From Microbacterium laevaniformans (lineage in GTDB: Bacteria > Actinomycetota > Actinomycetes > Actinomycetales > Microbacteriaceae), in contig NZ_JAFBCE010000001.1 of NCBI RefSeq assembly GCF_016907555.1, positions 1 to 64,000 of the forward strand: a stretch of DNA of 64,000 bases, in the 5' to 3' direction. Position numbers and translations under genes: made by a program. The notes beneath the pieces were generated by a model. That model did no database searches and had not been told where the DNA came from. It was given only the letters and a program-made list of their open reading frames with translations. Positions 35,903 through 44,596 of the stretch are shown here, piece after piece. Each line of letters opens with the position of its first letter. The first letter of the stretch is position 1.

Positions 35903-35985
35903 CAGAGCCGCTCCGCCCCCTTCGCGACGAGGGCGACGATCGCGAACACCGCGATCGTCACGACGACGTAGATCACATCGAGCAC
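35902..35985 (-). CDS. 27-aa single-helix peptide heading the kdp operon
   Basis: A GTG at 35985, preceded by GGGAG at about six-base spacing, opens 27 codons: [19 protein letters not shown] followed by AKGAERL. It is one hydrophobic helix with a charged tail, similar in build to KdpF but distinct in sequence. Its stop overlaps the kdpF ATG, so the two are coupled. It is too short for routine gene finders. It may be a second small Kdp subunit or a leader peptide controlling kdpF translation. Confidence 0.7.
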   Translation of the reverse strand: MLDVIYVVVTIAVFAIVALVAKGAERL

Positions 35986-36085
35986 AGGAACTCCCGGACA
36001 CTGACCGCGCTCGCTGATTCCGCGCGGGCGCCCACCATGGGCACGGGATCCGATACAACTCCGCCGCGGCGGCGGCTTCCGACGT

Positions 36086-36125
36086 CCTTACGGTTTCCCT
36101 ACGGGTGCTCGCGATGTCCTCACGG
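36086..36125 (-). promoter_or_regulatory. Candidate KdpE operator (direct repeats)
   Basis: Read on the minus strand: CCGTGAGG (36125-36118), CCGTAGGG (36104-36097) and CCGTAAGG (36093-36086), spaced 21 and 11 bp. Direct repeats one and two helical turns apart are the binding mode of OmpR/PhoB-type regulators such as KdpE. The site is about 100 bases upstream of the kdp operon, with a TTGTAT -10-like sequence about 30 bases further downstream. Confidence 0.55.
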
Positions 36126-36193
36126 CTCGCTCACGTCGCGGGCGGGGGCCGCGCCGAAACGCCGATCCGGCGCAGCCTGCCGCATCCGCTACC

Positions 36194-36212
36194 TTAGGTA
36201 AGGCAATCCTTA
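36194..36212. promoter_or_regulatory. DtxR/IdeR-like iron box
   Basis: TTAGGTAAGGCAATCCTTA closely fits the 19-bp DtxR/IdeR consensus (TTAGGTTAGGCTAACCTAA). It is 23 bases upstream of the hmuT GTG and should repress the haem uptake operon when iron is replete. Confidence 0.85.
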
Positions 36213-36234
36213 CTCAAAGATCGTAGGAGGTCCC

Positions 36235-37380
36235 GTGCGCGGTTCCGTCTCGTCGCGTCCATCCGCCGCCGCGGCTCTGCTGCTCGTCGCCGCCCTGCTC
36301 ACGGGGTGCGCGGCCGTCGCCACTCCCGCCGACACCGAGGCGAGTGCGCCGCGCGCGCCGCTGACCGAACTGACGCCGCTGGCCGATCCGCGCAGCCATG
36401 TCGGTCCGTCGACCGCGACCCTCACCGACGCGCGGATCCTGCCGGTGGCCGAGAGCCCCACCCCGAGCCTGCCCGTCACCGTCACGTCGCACGACCTGTC
36501 CGGCGACGTGCCCGTGACGGTGACGGACGTCTCCCGCATCATCGCGATGGACCTGTCCGGGTCGCTCGCCGCGACCGTTGCGGGCCTCGGCTTCGCGGGC
36601 GGGCTCGTCGGACGCGACATCTCCACGACCTTCCCCGAGGCGCGCGAGCTGCCCCTCGTCACCGCCGGCGGACACTCCGTCAACGCCGAAGCCGTCATCG
36701 CGCTCGCCCCGACCCTCGTCATCGCCGACGGCAGCATCGGACCCGCCGACGTCGTCCAGCAGCTGCGCGACGTCGGCATCACGGTCGTCTTCGTCGAACG
36801 CTCGACGTCGTTCGCCGGTGCCGTCGCGCAGGCTCGGCAGGTCGCGCAGGCACTCGGCGTGCCCGAGACCGGTGAGCTGCTGGCCACGCGCATCCAGGAC
36901 GACGTCCAGCGGGTGACGGCGGAGGTCGCACGGCTCGCGCCGGCCGCGGCATCCGACCGCGTGCGCATGGCGTTCGTCTACCTGCGCGGGTCCGCCGGTA
37001 TCTACTACCTGTTCGGCAAGGAGTCGGGCGCCGACGACCTCATCGCGGCGCTGGGCGGCGTGGATGTCGCCGGGGAGCTGGGATGGCGCGGCATGCAGCC
37101 GCTCACCGACGAGGCGATGGTCGCCGCCGACCCCGACCTCATCCTGGTGATGACCGACGGCCTCGCCTCCGTCGGCGGCGTCGACGGCCTGCTCGCCGCG
37201 AAGCCGGCCATCGCCCTCACGGCCGCCGGCCAGCACCGCCGTTTCGTCGACATGGCGGACGGGCAGATCCTCTCGTTCGGGCCCCGTTCGGCCGACGTGA
37301 TCGACGCCCTCGCGCGCGCCGTCTACGCTCCGGATGCCGCGCCCTCCACCTCCGGGACGAGCCCGGCGCCCGCGCCGTGA
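36235..37380 (+). CDS. hmuT: Haem ABC transporter substrate-binding lipoprotein
   Basis: A 381-residue lipoprotein whose signal peptide ends LLTGC (Cys25). A long linker leads to a periplasmic-binding fold of the haem/B12 type (ISTTFPEARELPLVTAGGH, ALAPTLVIADGSIGP, YLFGKESGADDLIAALGG). AGGAGG precedes the GTG. It is the first gene of hmuTUV and overlaps hmuU by four bases. The DtxR/IdeR-like box directly upstream and the partner genes support haem rather than siderophore or B12 as ligand, though that is inferred. Confidence 0.88.
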   Translation: MRGSVSSRPSAAAALLLVAALLTGCAAVATPADTEASAPRAPLTELTPLADPRSHVGPSTATLTDARILPVAESPTPSLPVTVTSHDLSGDVPVTVTDVSRIIAMDLSGSLAATVAGLGFAGGLVGRDISTTFPEARELPLVTAGGHSVNAEAVIALAPTLVIADGSIGPADVVQQLRDVGITVVFVERSTSFAGAVAQARQVAQALGVPETGELLATRIQDDVQRVTAEVARLAPAAASDRVRMAFVYLRGSAGIYYLFGKESGADDLIAALGGVDVAGELGWRGMQPLTDEAMVAADPDLILVMTDGLASVGGVDGLLAAKPAIALTAAGQHRRFVDMADGQILSFGPRSADVIDALARAVYAPDAAPSTSGTSPAPAP

Positions 37381-38462
37381 GGGCCGCTGCGCCACCCCTC
37401 GTGAGGGCCGCCGTCGCGACGGCCTTGTCCCCGGGGCGCCGGGCCGTGGTCGGGATCGTCACCGGGACCCTGCTGGTGGCCGGGGTGATCCTCTCCGCCG
37501 GGAGCGGTCAGCTGCCCATCGGTCCGGCCGAGGTCGTCGGCTCGCTGCTGCGCGCCGTCGGCGTTCCGAACGGGTGGGCACCGACGGTCGCCCTCGTCGA
37601 GCAGACCCTGTGGCAGATCCGATTCCCCCGGGTCGTGATGTCCGTGCTCGTCGGTGCGCTCCTCGCCGTCGCCGGCGCGATCATGCAGGCGATCTTCGCC
37701 AACCCCCTGGCCGAACCCGGGGTCGTGGGCGTGTCGTCGGGAGCCGCCGTCGGTGCGGCGCTCGCGATCACCCTCGGGCTGAGCACGTTCGGCGGATGGA
37801 CGACCGCGGCGCTCGCCTTCCTCGGCGGGCTCGCGGCGACCCTCAACGTCTACGCGACCGCGCGATCGCAGGGGCGCACGGAGGCGGTCACGCTGATCCT
37901 CACCGGCATCGCGGTCAACGCGTTCACGGGCGCGGCGCTCGCGGTGATGATGTTCCTCGGCAACACGGCGTCGCGGGAGCAGATCGTGTTCTGGCAGCTC
38001 GGATCGATGAACGGGTCGCGGTGGCCCGAGGTGGCGCTCGTCGCACTGATCGGCCTCTTCGCCACGGCCATCGCTCTCTCGCTCGCCCGGCCGCTCGACC
38101 TCCTCGCGCTCGGCGACCGCACGGCCGCGCACCTCGGCGTGCGCGTGGAGCGGCTGCGGGTCGTCAGCATCGTGCTCGTCGCGCTGCTGACCGGTGGCGC
38201 GGTGGCGTTCATCGGGATCATCGCGTTCGTGGGTCTCGTCGTCCCGCACGTCATGCGCATGCTGCTCGGCCCGTCCAACCGTGCGCTGCTGCCCGCATCG
38301 CTCCTCGGCGGCGCGGTCGTGCTCGTCTACGCCGACCTGCTCGCGCGCACGGTGATCCCTTCGGCCGATCTTCCGATCGGCATCCTCACCTCGCTCGTCG
38401 GCGGCCCGTTCTTCTACGCGCTGCTGCGGCGCAACCGGCGCCGGTCGGGAGGATGGGCGTGA
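37377..38462 (+). CDS. hmuU: Haem ABC transporter permease (FecCD family)
   Basis: A 361-residue permease with about nine or ten helices and the FecCD hallmarks RFPRVVMSVLVGALLAVAGA, NPLAEPGVVGVSSGA and FIGIIAFVGLVVPHVMRMLL. Its GTG overlaps the hmuT stop (GTGA), and its 3' end overlaps the ATPase gene, indicating tight coupling. An alternative GTG eight codons downstream would still keep the whole permease domain. Confidence 0.93.
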   Translation: MRAAAPPLVRAAVATALSPGRRAVVGIVTGTLLVAGVILSAGSGQLPIGPAEVVGSLLRAVGVPNGWAPTVALVEQTLWQIRFPRVVMSVLVGALLAVAGAIMQAIFANPLAEPGVVGVSSGAAVGAALAITLGLSTFGGWTTAALAFLGGLAATLNVYATARSQGRTEAVTLILTGIAVNAFTGAALAVMMFLGNTASREQIVFWQLGSMNGSRWPEVALVALIGLFATAIALSLARPLDLLALGDRTAAHLGVRVERLRVVSIVLVALLTGGAVAFIGIIAFVGLVVPHVMRMLLGPSNRALLPASLLGGAVVLVYADLLARTVIPSADLPIGILTSLVGGPFFYALLRRNRRRSGGWA

Positions 38463-39238
38463 GCGGCGTCGCGTACGCGCTGGAGGGGGTCGGTCGCCGG
38501 GTCGGCGCACACGAGCTGCTCGCCGGAGTCGGTCTGGAGATCGTCTACGGTCGCGTGCTCGCGCTGGTCGGACCGAACGGCGCGGGCAAGTCCACGCTGC
38601 TGAGCGTGCTGACGGGGGATGCCGCGGCATCCGCCGGCAGCGTCCTGCTCGACGGGCGGCCGCTCGCCGCGTGGCGCACCCGTGAGCTGGCCCGCACGAG
38701 AGCCGTGCTGCTGCAGGCTCAGCACGTCGCGTTCTCGTTCACGGCCCGCGAGGTGGTGGAGATGGGGCGCGCGCCGTGGACCGGCACGGAGCGGGCGGAT
38801 GCCGATGAGGAGCGGATCGCGGCGGCGATGGCGCGTGCCGACGTGACGCACCTCGCCGATCGCGCCTACCCCTCGCTGTCGGGCGGTGAGCGCGCCCGGG
38901 TGGGTCTGGCGCGGGTGCTCGCGCAGGACACGCGGATCGTGCTGCTCGATGAGCCCACGGCGGCGCTCGACCTGCGCCATCAGGAGGACGTGCTGCGCAT
39001 CGCACGCGATCTCGCCGCCGCGGGACGGGCGGTCGTCGTGGTGCTGCACGACCTGTCGCTGGCGGGAGCCTACGCGGACGAGGTCGCCATGCTCGACGGG
39101 GGCCGTCTGGTCGCCTCCGGCGCCCCCGAGCGAGTGCTCACCGCGGCGCGGGTGGAGGACGTGTACGGGACGCCGGTGCGGGTGCTGGCCGACCCCGACA
39201 CGGGGCGACCTCTCGTACTCCCGCGCCGCGGGTCGTGA
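38459..39238 (+). CDS. hmuV: Haem ABC transporter ATP-binding protein
   Basis: A 259-residue ATPase: Walker A GPNGAGKST, Q-loop LLQAQHVAF, signature LSGGERARVGL, Walker B RIVLLDEPTAALD and H-loop VLHDLSLA. GTG 38459 is chosen because GGGAGG lies six bases upstream; ATG 38453 overlaps that Shine-Dalgarno. It completes hmuTUV. A REP-like repeat follows in the convergent space before ndh. Confidence 0.93.
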   Translation: MSGVAYALEGVGRRVGAHELLAGVGLEIVYGRVLALVGPNGAGKSTLLSVLTGDAAASAGSVLLDGRPLAAWRTRELARTRAVLLQAQHVAFSFTAREVVEMGRAPWTGTERADADEERIAAAMARADVTHLADRAYPSLSGGERARVGLARVLAQDTRIVLLDEPTAALDLRHQEDVLRIARDLAAAGRAVVVVLHDLSLAGAYADEVAMLDGGRLVASGAPERVLTAARVEDVYGTPVRVLADPDTGRPLVLPRRGS

Positions 39239-39262
39239 CGCGGCCCGCTCCCCGCGCGCTTC

Positions 39263-39301
39263 CCGGTCGTTGAGCGAGGCGCCGGGCGCCGAGTCGAAAC
39301 G
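39263..39301. repeat. REP-like repeat
   Basis: CCGGTCGTTGAGCGAG, then a GGCGCCGGGCGCC palindrome, then GAGTCGAAACG. It lies between convergent hmuV and ndh and may serve as a bidirectional terminator. Confidence 0.75.
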
Positions 39302-39319
39302 CCCCGGCGCCCGGCGTGC

Positions 39320-40711
39320 TCAGGCCTCGGGGGTGCGCCGGCGCTGCGCCTTCGACGGTCGGATCGCCGGCACGTCGCCGACGATCGGCACCGGCGTCCG
39401 GTACAGGTGCACGCCGTAGCGCGCGACCAGACCGATGAGCACCATCAGCTTGTTGCGCGGACCGAGCAGGCTCGTGATGTGGACGAAGAGCCACGTCAGC
39501 CAGCCGAACGAGCCGGTGAGGGCGACCGTCTTGCGCAGGAGCGGAATCTTCGAGAGGAAGCGCAGACGGTGCAGCCCGGGAAGGTTGGCGATGCCGGGCA
39601 GCTCGCCGATGGCGGCGCGACGGCCGATGATCGCCAGCTGTCCCTTGTCGTAGTACGAGAACGGCTGCGTCGGCTGTCCCGCGATGAGCCGCACGATCTG
39701 GCGGGCGACGTGCTCGCCGCCCTGGATCGCCGGCTGCGCCAGCTGGGGAAGGTCCTGCGGCGCGATCGCGACGTCGCCGGCCGCGAAGACCCCGGGCAGC
39801 CCCACGACCTGCAGATCCTCGCCGACGCGAATGCGGTCGCCCTTGTCGAGCGGCAGGCTCCAGTCGCGCACCTCCTCGTGGGGTGCGACGCCCGTCGCCC
39901 AGACGGTGAGATCGGACGGCAGCACGGTGCCGTCCGAGAGCACGACGGCATCCGGTCGCACCTCGTCGACGCCGGCGCCCAGGCGCAGCTCGACGTCGCG
40001 GCGCCGCAGCTGCGCCGCCGCGTAGTCGCGCAGCTTCGGCAGGAAGGGCTTCAGGATTTCGCTGCGCTGCACGAGCGTGATGCGGAACGCGTCGCCGTCG
40101 AGCTCGGGGTAGGCCGGCTCCAGGCCTTGGTCGCGCAGCTCGGCGAGGGCGCCGGCCATCTCGATGCCGGTGGGTCCTCCACCGATCACCACGACCGACA
40201 GTCCCTTGGTGCGCCCGTCCCGCACGGCCGCTCGCTCGAGCCGGGTGAACAGTGCGTCGCGGATGGCGATCGCCTGCGAGCGGGAGTACACCGCGAACGA
40301 GTTCTCCTTCGCCCCGGGCGTGCCGTGATACGCGGTCGTGACGCCGTTGGCCACGAGCAGGTAGTTGTACGACACCTCCTGACCATCGAGCAGGCGCACC
40401 GTGCGAGCCTCGGGATCGATCTCCATGAGGTGCTCGTGCACGACGTCGAGGTTGGGCTGGCGTACCCGCAGACTGCGGAGGAAGTGGGTGACGTCGCCGG
40501 GGTTCAGACCGCCCGTGGCGACCTGGTACAGCAGCGGCTGGAAGGTGTTGTAGACGCGGCGATCGATGAGCGTCACCCGCACGTCGGCGTGCCGGAGGGC
40601 TCGCGCGGCGCTGATCCCGGCGAAACCGCCACCGACGATGACCACGTGCGGCCGAGGGTCGTGCGTCATGTTCGTCGAGCCGTCGGAAGCCTGCGATGCG
40701 GATGCCGTCAT
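39320..40711 (-). CDS. ndh: Type II NADH dehydrogenase / FAD-dependent oxidoreductase
   Basis: A 463-residue flavoprotein that passes electrons from NADH to quinone without pumping protons. The FAD-binding Rossmann motif VVIVGGGFAGISAARAL is near residue 23, and the NAD-binding motif VVVIGGGPTGIEMAGAL is mid-protein. The second FAD motif GVFAAGDVA and the C-terminal membrane-associating segment (SFGWLTWLFVHI) are present. Start ATG 40711 lies six bases after TAATCT. Convergent with hmuV. Confidence 0.92.
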   Translation of the reverse strand: MTASASQASDGSTNMTHDPRPHVVIVGGGFAGISAARALRHADVRVTLIDRRVYNTFQPLLYQVATGGLNPGDVTHFLRSLRVRQPNLDVVHEHLMEIDPEARTVRLLDGQEVSYNYLLVANGVTTAYHGTPGAKENSFAVYSRSQAIAIRDALFTRLERAAVRDGRTKGLSVVVIGGGPTGIEMAGALAELRDQGLEPAYPELDGDAFRITLVQRSEILKPFLPKLRDYAAAQLRRRDVELRLGAGVDEVRPDAVVLSDGTVLPSDLTVWATGVAPHEEVRDWSLPLDKGDRIRVGEDLQVVGLPGVFAAGDVAIAPQDLPQLAQPAIQGGEHVARQIVRLIAGQPTQPFSYYDKGQLAIIGRRAAIGELPGIANLPGLHRLRFLSKIPLLRKTVALTGSFGWLTWLFVHITSLLGPRNKLMVLIGLVARYGVHLYRTPVPIVGDVPAIRPSKAQRRRTPEA

Positions 40712-40717
40712 AGCCGC

Positions 40718-40723
40718 AGATTA
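40718..40723 (-). promoter_or_regulatory. -10 box of ndh (leaderless)
   Basis: TAATCT on the minus strand, six bases before ATG 40711. Confidence 0.55.
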
Positions 40724-40773
40724 CCGCGACCGCGTGAACCGCCCCTGTCGCACCCCGATGTTTGACACGGTGG

Positions 40774-40779
40774 GACAAT
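40774..40779 (+). promoter_or_regulatory. -10-like box of the 40786 gene
   Basis: GACAAT six bases before ATG 40786. A TTGACA just upstream is too close to be its -35. Confidence 0.35.
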
Positions 40780-40785
40780 GGGTGC

Positions 40786-41109
40786 ATGAGCTCCTCCGCC
40801 GCGCACCGCATCGAGACCGCGCAGGTGCGCCGCAGCCCGCGGTACACGGTTTTCCTGCTGGCGGGCGCGTTTGTCGGCATCCTGGCCGCTCTCGTGCTCA
40901 CGTTCGCCTTCGGCGGTGACAACGAGAGTGCGAGCACGGGGGTCTCGTACTCGACGACGCAGGTCTTCGGGTTCATCTGCCTGTTCGCGATCCCGATCGG
41001 CGTCGCCGTCGGCGGCGTGGTCGCGCTCGTTCTCGACCGCTCGCTGGCACGTCGTGCCCACGAGGTGCGCGTCGAGCGCGAGGTCATCACGATCGACGAC
41101 GCGGAGTAA
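40786..41109 (+). CDS. Two-helix membrane protein of unknown function
   Basis: A 107-residue protein: a short hydrophilic start, a helix (YTVFLLAGAFVGILAALVLT), an extracytoplasmic loop of about 25 residues, a second helix (VFGFICLFAIPIGVAVGGVV) and a basic/acidic tail (HEVRVEREVITIDDAE). No catalytic motif is visible. It sits between divergent ndh and the unknown gene at 41142. I recall similar proteins in Microbacteriaceae without assigned function. Confidence 0.75.
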   Translation: MSSSAAHRIETAQVRRSPRYTVFLLAGAFVGILAALVLTFAFGGDNESASTGVSYSTTQVFGFICLFAIPIGVAVGGVVALVLDRSLARRAHEVRVEREVITIDDAE

Positions 41110-41141
41110 CCCCCCGGCGCTCGACCGCGCCGCGGACGCCG

Positions 41142-41750
41142 TCAGGCGATGTCGGCGATGATCGGCGCGACCGCGGCGTCGAAGGCGGCGATGTCGCCGC
41201 GCAGGCCGTCGGTGACCGCGATCGTGAGCGCCCCGATCCACCAGACGCCGCGCTGCGTGAACGGCAGCACCTGGACGTTGAGCTCGAACGAGTGCGCCCG
41301 CCGCCCCACGACGCGCTCGTGCTCGGCGATCGCACTGGCGTAGGCGCGGTATGACGCTCCCGCACCCAGACGCGACCGGTAGTGCTGATGCTCGGCGCGG
41401 GCGTAGGCCACGGCATCCGTCCCGTGTGGGGCGATCGCATCGGCGAGCTCGTCGAAGCCCTCGACGGGAAGTGCGACCACCGTCTCGAAGCCGTCGATGA
41501 GTTCGAGCGGGACGGGGGAGGGGTTGGCCTGCGGTTCGACCGTCAGATCCCAGTACGCGCGCCACTGCCGCTCGATCGCGGAGCGGTCGTCGTACTCGCT
41601 GATCGGTGCGCTGCGCGGAGGAATGCCCCGCAGGTGCGGCAGCTCCTCCGGAAAGCGGATGCCGAGCACCTGGCGCAGATAGAGCGCGACGAGCACCGGA
41701 AGCGTGGCGTCCTCGCGGACGATCCACTCCGGTGCTTCCGCGGCTGCCAT
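41142..41750 (-). CDS. Unknown cytoplasmic protein
   Basis: A 202-residue protein without a signal peptide or membrane helix. It has a Trp-rich middle (ERQWRAYWDLTVEP) and a C-terminal domain (HSFELNVQVLPFTQRGVWWI) that looks like alternating strands. Codon use resembles the core genes around it. The ATG is six bases after TAGGAT, so it has its own leaderless promoter, close to and divergent from purM. Family not recognised. Confidence 0.75.
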   Translation of the reverse strand: MAAAEAPEWIVREDATLPVLVALYLRQVLGIRFPEELPHLRGIPPRSAPISEYDDRSAIERQWRAYWDLTVEPQANPSPVPLELIDGFETVVALPVEGFDELADAIAPHGTDAVAYARAEHQHYRSRLGAGASYRAYASAIAEHERVVGRRAHSFELNVQVLPFTQRGVWWIGALTIAVTDGLRGDIAAFDAAVAPIIADIA

Positions 41751-41756
41751 GTCGCC

Positions 41757-41762
41757 ATCCTA
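41757..41762 (-). promoter_or_regulatory. -10 box of the 41142-41750 gene (leaderless)
   Basis: TAGGAT on the minus strand, six bases before ATG 41750. Confidence 0.55.
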
Positions 41763-41838
41763 GGGACAGCGCTCGGCGCGGCGACAGGGTGCGATCGGCT
41801 CCTCTGCGCCCACGGTCCGCGCGTCCCGCCCCTGCCGG

Positions 41839-41844
41839 TAGGCT
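41839..41844 (+). promoter_or_regulatory. -10 box of purM (leaderless)
   Basis: TAGGCT six bases before GTG 41851. No purine-specific operator is recognised. Confidence 0.55.
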
Positions 41845-41850
41845 GTTCGC

Positions 41851-42963
41851 GTGGCAGAAGCCCCACAGAATCCCTATTCCGAAGCCGGCGTCGACACCGC
41901 GGCGGGAGATCTCGCCGTCGAACTGATGAAGTCGGCTGTCCGTCGCACCCACGGGCCCGAGGTGCTGGGCGGTGTCGGCGGGTTCGCCGGCCTGTTCGAC
42001 GCCTCGGCGCTGCAGTCCTACGAGAAGCCCCTGCTGGCCACCTCGACCGACGGCGTGGGCACCAAGGTCGCGATCGCGCAGGCGATCGACAAGCACGACA
42101 CGATCGGCCAGGACCTGGTCGGCATGGTGGTCGACGACATCGTGGTGGTGGGCGCGAAGCCCCTGTTCCTGACGGACTACATCGCGTGCGGCAAGGTCTT
42201 CCCCGAGCGCATCGCCGACATCGTCCGCGGCATCGCCTCCGGCTGCGAGCAGACCGGCACGGCGCTCGTCGGCGGCGAGACCGCAGAGCACCCGGGCCTG
42301 CTCGGCGTCAACGACTACGACGTCGCCGGAGCGGCCACCGGCGTCGTGGATGCCGGCGACGTGCTCGGCGCCGACCGCGTGCGCGCCGGCGACGTCGTGC
42401 TGGCCCTGGCCTCCAGCGGAGCGCACTCGAACGGCTACTCGCTCATCCGTCACATCGTCGCGGGCAAGGGCATCAGCTACGGCGCCCCGGCCGCCGACTT
42501 CGGTCGCACGTGGGGCGAGGAGCTCCTCGAGCCCACGCGCCTGTACACGCTGCCGCTGCTGAACGTGCTCACTGCGCTGCCCGGCGCCGTGCACGCGCTC
42601 AGCCACGTGACCGGTGGCGGTATCGCCGCGAACCTCGCTCGCGTGCTGCCGCCCCAGGCGTGGGTCGAGGTCGACCGTTCGACGTGGTCGCCCAGCCCCG
42701 TGTTCCGCGTGCTCGCCGATCTCGGCGGGCTGCGTCTGGAAGACACCGAGGGCACGTGGAACCTCGGCATCGGTTTCGTCGCCGTCGTCGCGCCCGACAA
42801 GGCGGATGCCGCGGCATCCCTCCTGTCGGACGCCGGTATCGCGACCTGGCAGGTGGGCGTCGTCGAGGAGGGCGCGCGTCCCGAGGGCCATTTCGAGCAG
42901 GGCGCCAAGGGCGTGGACGGCGGCGCGGTGCGCCTCGTCGGCGCGTATTCATCAGCCGTCTAG
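41851..42963 (+). CDS. purM: Phosphoribosylformylglycinamidine cyclo-ligase
   Basis: A 370-residue AIR synthetase, step five of purine synthesis. The GTG start gives MAEAPQNPYSEAGVDTAAG, followed by the family motifs LATSTDGVGTKV, GMVVDDIVVVGA, GGETAEHPG and SSGAHSNGYSLIR. The C-terminus ends at VRLVGAYSS. It lies 60 bases upstream of purF on the same strand. Here purM precedes purF; in many actinobacteria the order is the reverse. Confidence 0.97.
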   Translation: MAEAPQNPYSEAGVDTAAGDLAVELMKSAVRRTHGPEVLGGVGGFAGLFDASALQSYEKPLLATSTDGVGTKVAIAQAIDKHDTIGQDLVGMVVDDIVVVGAKPLFLTDYIACGKVFPERIADIVRGIASGCEQTGTALVGGETAEHPGLLGVNDYDVAGAATGVVDAGDVLGADRVRAGDVVLALASSGAHSNGYSLIRHIVAGKGISYGAPAADFGRTWGEELLEPTRLYTLPLLNVLTALPGAVHALSHVTGGGIAANLARVLPPQAWVEVDRSTWSPSPVFRVLADLGGLRLEDTEGTWNLGIGFVAVVAPDKADAAASLLSDAGIATWQVGVVEEGARPEGHFEQGAKGVDGGAVRLVGAYSSAV

Positions 42964-43023
42964 GTTCATCGGCTGCCGAGGCTGATCACCGTCTCGGCGC
43001 AGAAACGGATTGAGCAACACCAC

Positions 43024-44505
43024 ATGTGCGGAATCGTCGGCGTTGTCGGACAGGGCCCGGTCAATCAGGACATCTACGACTCGCTGCTGCTGCTGCAGCA
43101 TCGCGGTCAGGACTCGACGGGCATCGCGACGGCCGAGACCAGCGGCGTCTTCCATCTGTTCAAGGCCAAGGGTCAGGTGCGCGAGGCGTTTCGCACCCGC
43201 GACATGCGCGCCCTCCTGGGCAACATCGGCCTCGGTCACGTCCGCTACGCCACGAAGGGCACCGCGTCGAGCGAGGAAGAGGCCCAGCCCTTCTACGTCA
43301 ACGCGCCCTACGGCATCGTGCTGGTGCACAACGGCAACCTCACCAACACGCGTGAGCTGACCCAGGAGCTCTTCAGCAAAGACCGCCGCCACCTCAACAC
43401 GAGCTCCGATACCGAGCTGCTCGTCAACGTGCTCGCCAACGAGCTGCAGTCCTCCATCTCCGGCCTCGAACTCGACCCGGCGCAGGTGTTCCAGGCGGTC
43501 ACCCGGGTGCACGAGCGCGTGGAAGGGTCGTACGCGACCATCGCGCTGATCGCCGGCTACGGCCTGCTCGCGTTCCGCGACCCCTTCGGCATCCGTCCCC
43601 TCATCCTCGGCACGCGCCCGGCGGTGGATGCCGAGGGCAACGCCACCGGTCGGTACGAGTGGATCGTCGCCTCCGAGTCGCTGGTGCTGGAGAACGGCGG
43701 CTTCGAGGTCGTCCGTGACGTCGAGCCCGGCGAGGCCGTCTTCATCGACGTGGAGGGGCGCCTGCACACCCAGCAGTGCGCGACGAACCCGCAGCTGGTC
43801 CCGTGCTCGTTCGAATACGTCTACCTGGCGCGACCGGACTCGATCATGAACGGCATCTCGGTGTACGAGGCGCGCCTGCGGATGGGTGAGCGCCTCGCCG
43901 ACACGATCGCCAAGTACACCCCCGCTGGCACGATCGACGTCGTCATGCCCATCCCCGACAGCTCGCGCCCGGCGGCCATGCAGGTGGCGCGCAAGCTCGG
44001 CATCGAGTACCGCGAGGGCTTCTACAAGAACCGCTACGTCGGTCGCACGTTCATCATGCCCGGCCAGGCGGTGCGCAAGAAGAGCGTGCGTCAGAAGCTC
44101 AACGCGATGTCGAGCGAGTTCAAGGGCAAGAACGTGCTGCTCATCGACGACTCGATCGTGCGCGGGACGACCTCCAAGGAGATCATCCAGATGGCCCGGG
44201 ATGCCGGCGCCAAGACGGTGACGTTCGCCTCGGCCGCCCCGCCCGTGCGCTTCCCGCACGTCTACGGCATCAACATGCCCTCGCGTCACGAGCTCGTCGC
44301 GCACGGCCGCACGATCCCGGAGATCGCCGAAGAGCTCGGTGCGGACTACATGGTCTATCAGGAGATCGACGACCTCAAGGCCGCGATCCTCGAAGGTTCG
44401 CCCGACGTCGACGACCTCGACATGAGCTGCTTCGACGGGCGCTACATCACCGGCACCGTGTCGGAGGAGTACCTCGCCTGGGTCGAAGGCACGCAGGAGA
44501 GCTGA
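43024..44505 (+). CDS. purF: Amidophosphoribosyltransferase
   Basis: A 493-residue enzyme catalysing the first committed step of purine synthesis (PRPP plus glutamine to phosphoribosylamine). Met removal exposes the nucleophile Cys2 (MCGIVGVVGQ). The glutaminase domain is residues 2 to about 250. The PRTase domain carries the PRPP loop NVLLIDDSIVRGTTSKEI near residue 375. It has no obvious strong Shine-Dalgarno (a weak GGATTGAG about 11 bases before the ATG). It is probably co-transcribed with purM. Confidence 0.97.
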   Translation: MCGIVGVVGQGPVNQDIYDSLLLLQHRGQDSTGIATAETSGVFHLFKAKGQVREAFRTRDMRALLGNIGLGHVRYATKGTASSEEEAQPFYVNAPYGIVLVHNGNLTNTRELTQELFSKDRRHLNTSSDTELLVNVLANELQSSISGLELDPAQVFQAVTRVHERVEGSYATIALIAGYGLLAFRDPFGIRPLILGTRPAVDAEGNATGRYEWIVASESLVLENGGFEVVRDVEPGEAVFIDVEGRLHTQQCATNPQLVPCSFEYVYLARPDSIMNGISVYEARLRMGERLADTIAKYTPAGTIDVVMPIPDSSRPAAMQVARKLGIEYREGFYKNRYVGRTFIMPGQAVRKKSVRQKLNAMSSEFKGKNVLLIDDSIVRGTTSKEIIQMARDAGAKTVTFASAAPPVRFPHVYGINMPSRHELVAHGRTIPEIAEELGADYMVYQEIDDLKAAILEGSPDVDDLDMSCFDGRYITGTVSEEYLAWVEGTQES

Positions 44506-44596
44506 CCCGGGACTTTCCCCCGTCCTGCCCCGGCGCCGATACGGTAGTCCAACACCTTCGCCCGTCCGCGACAGCTCGATGAGAGTGAGTGCAGCG

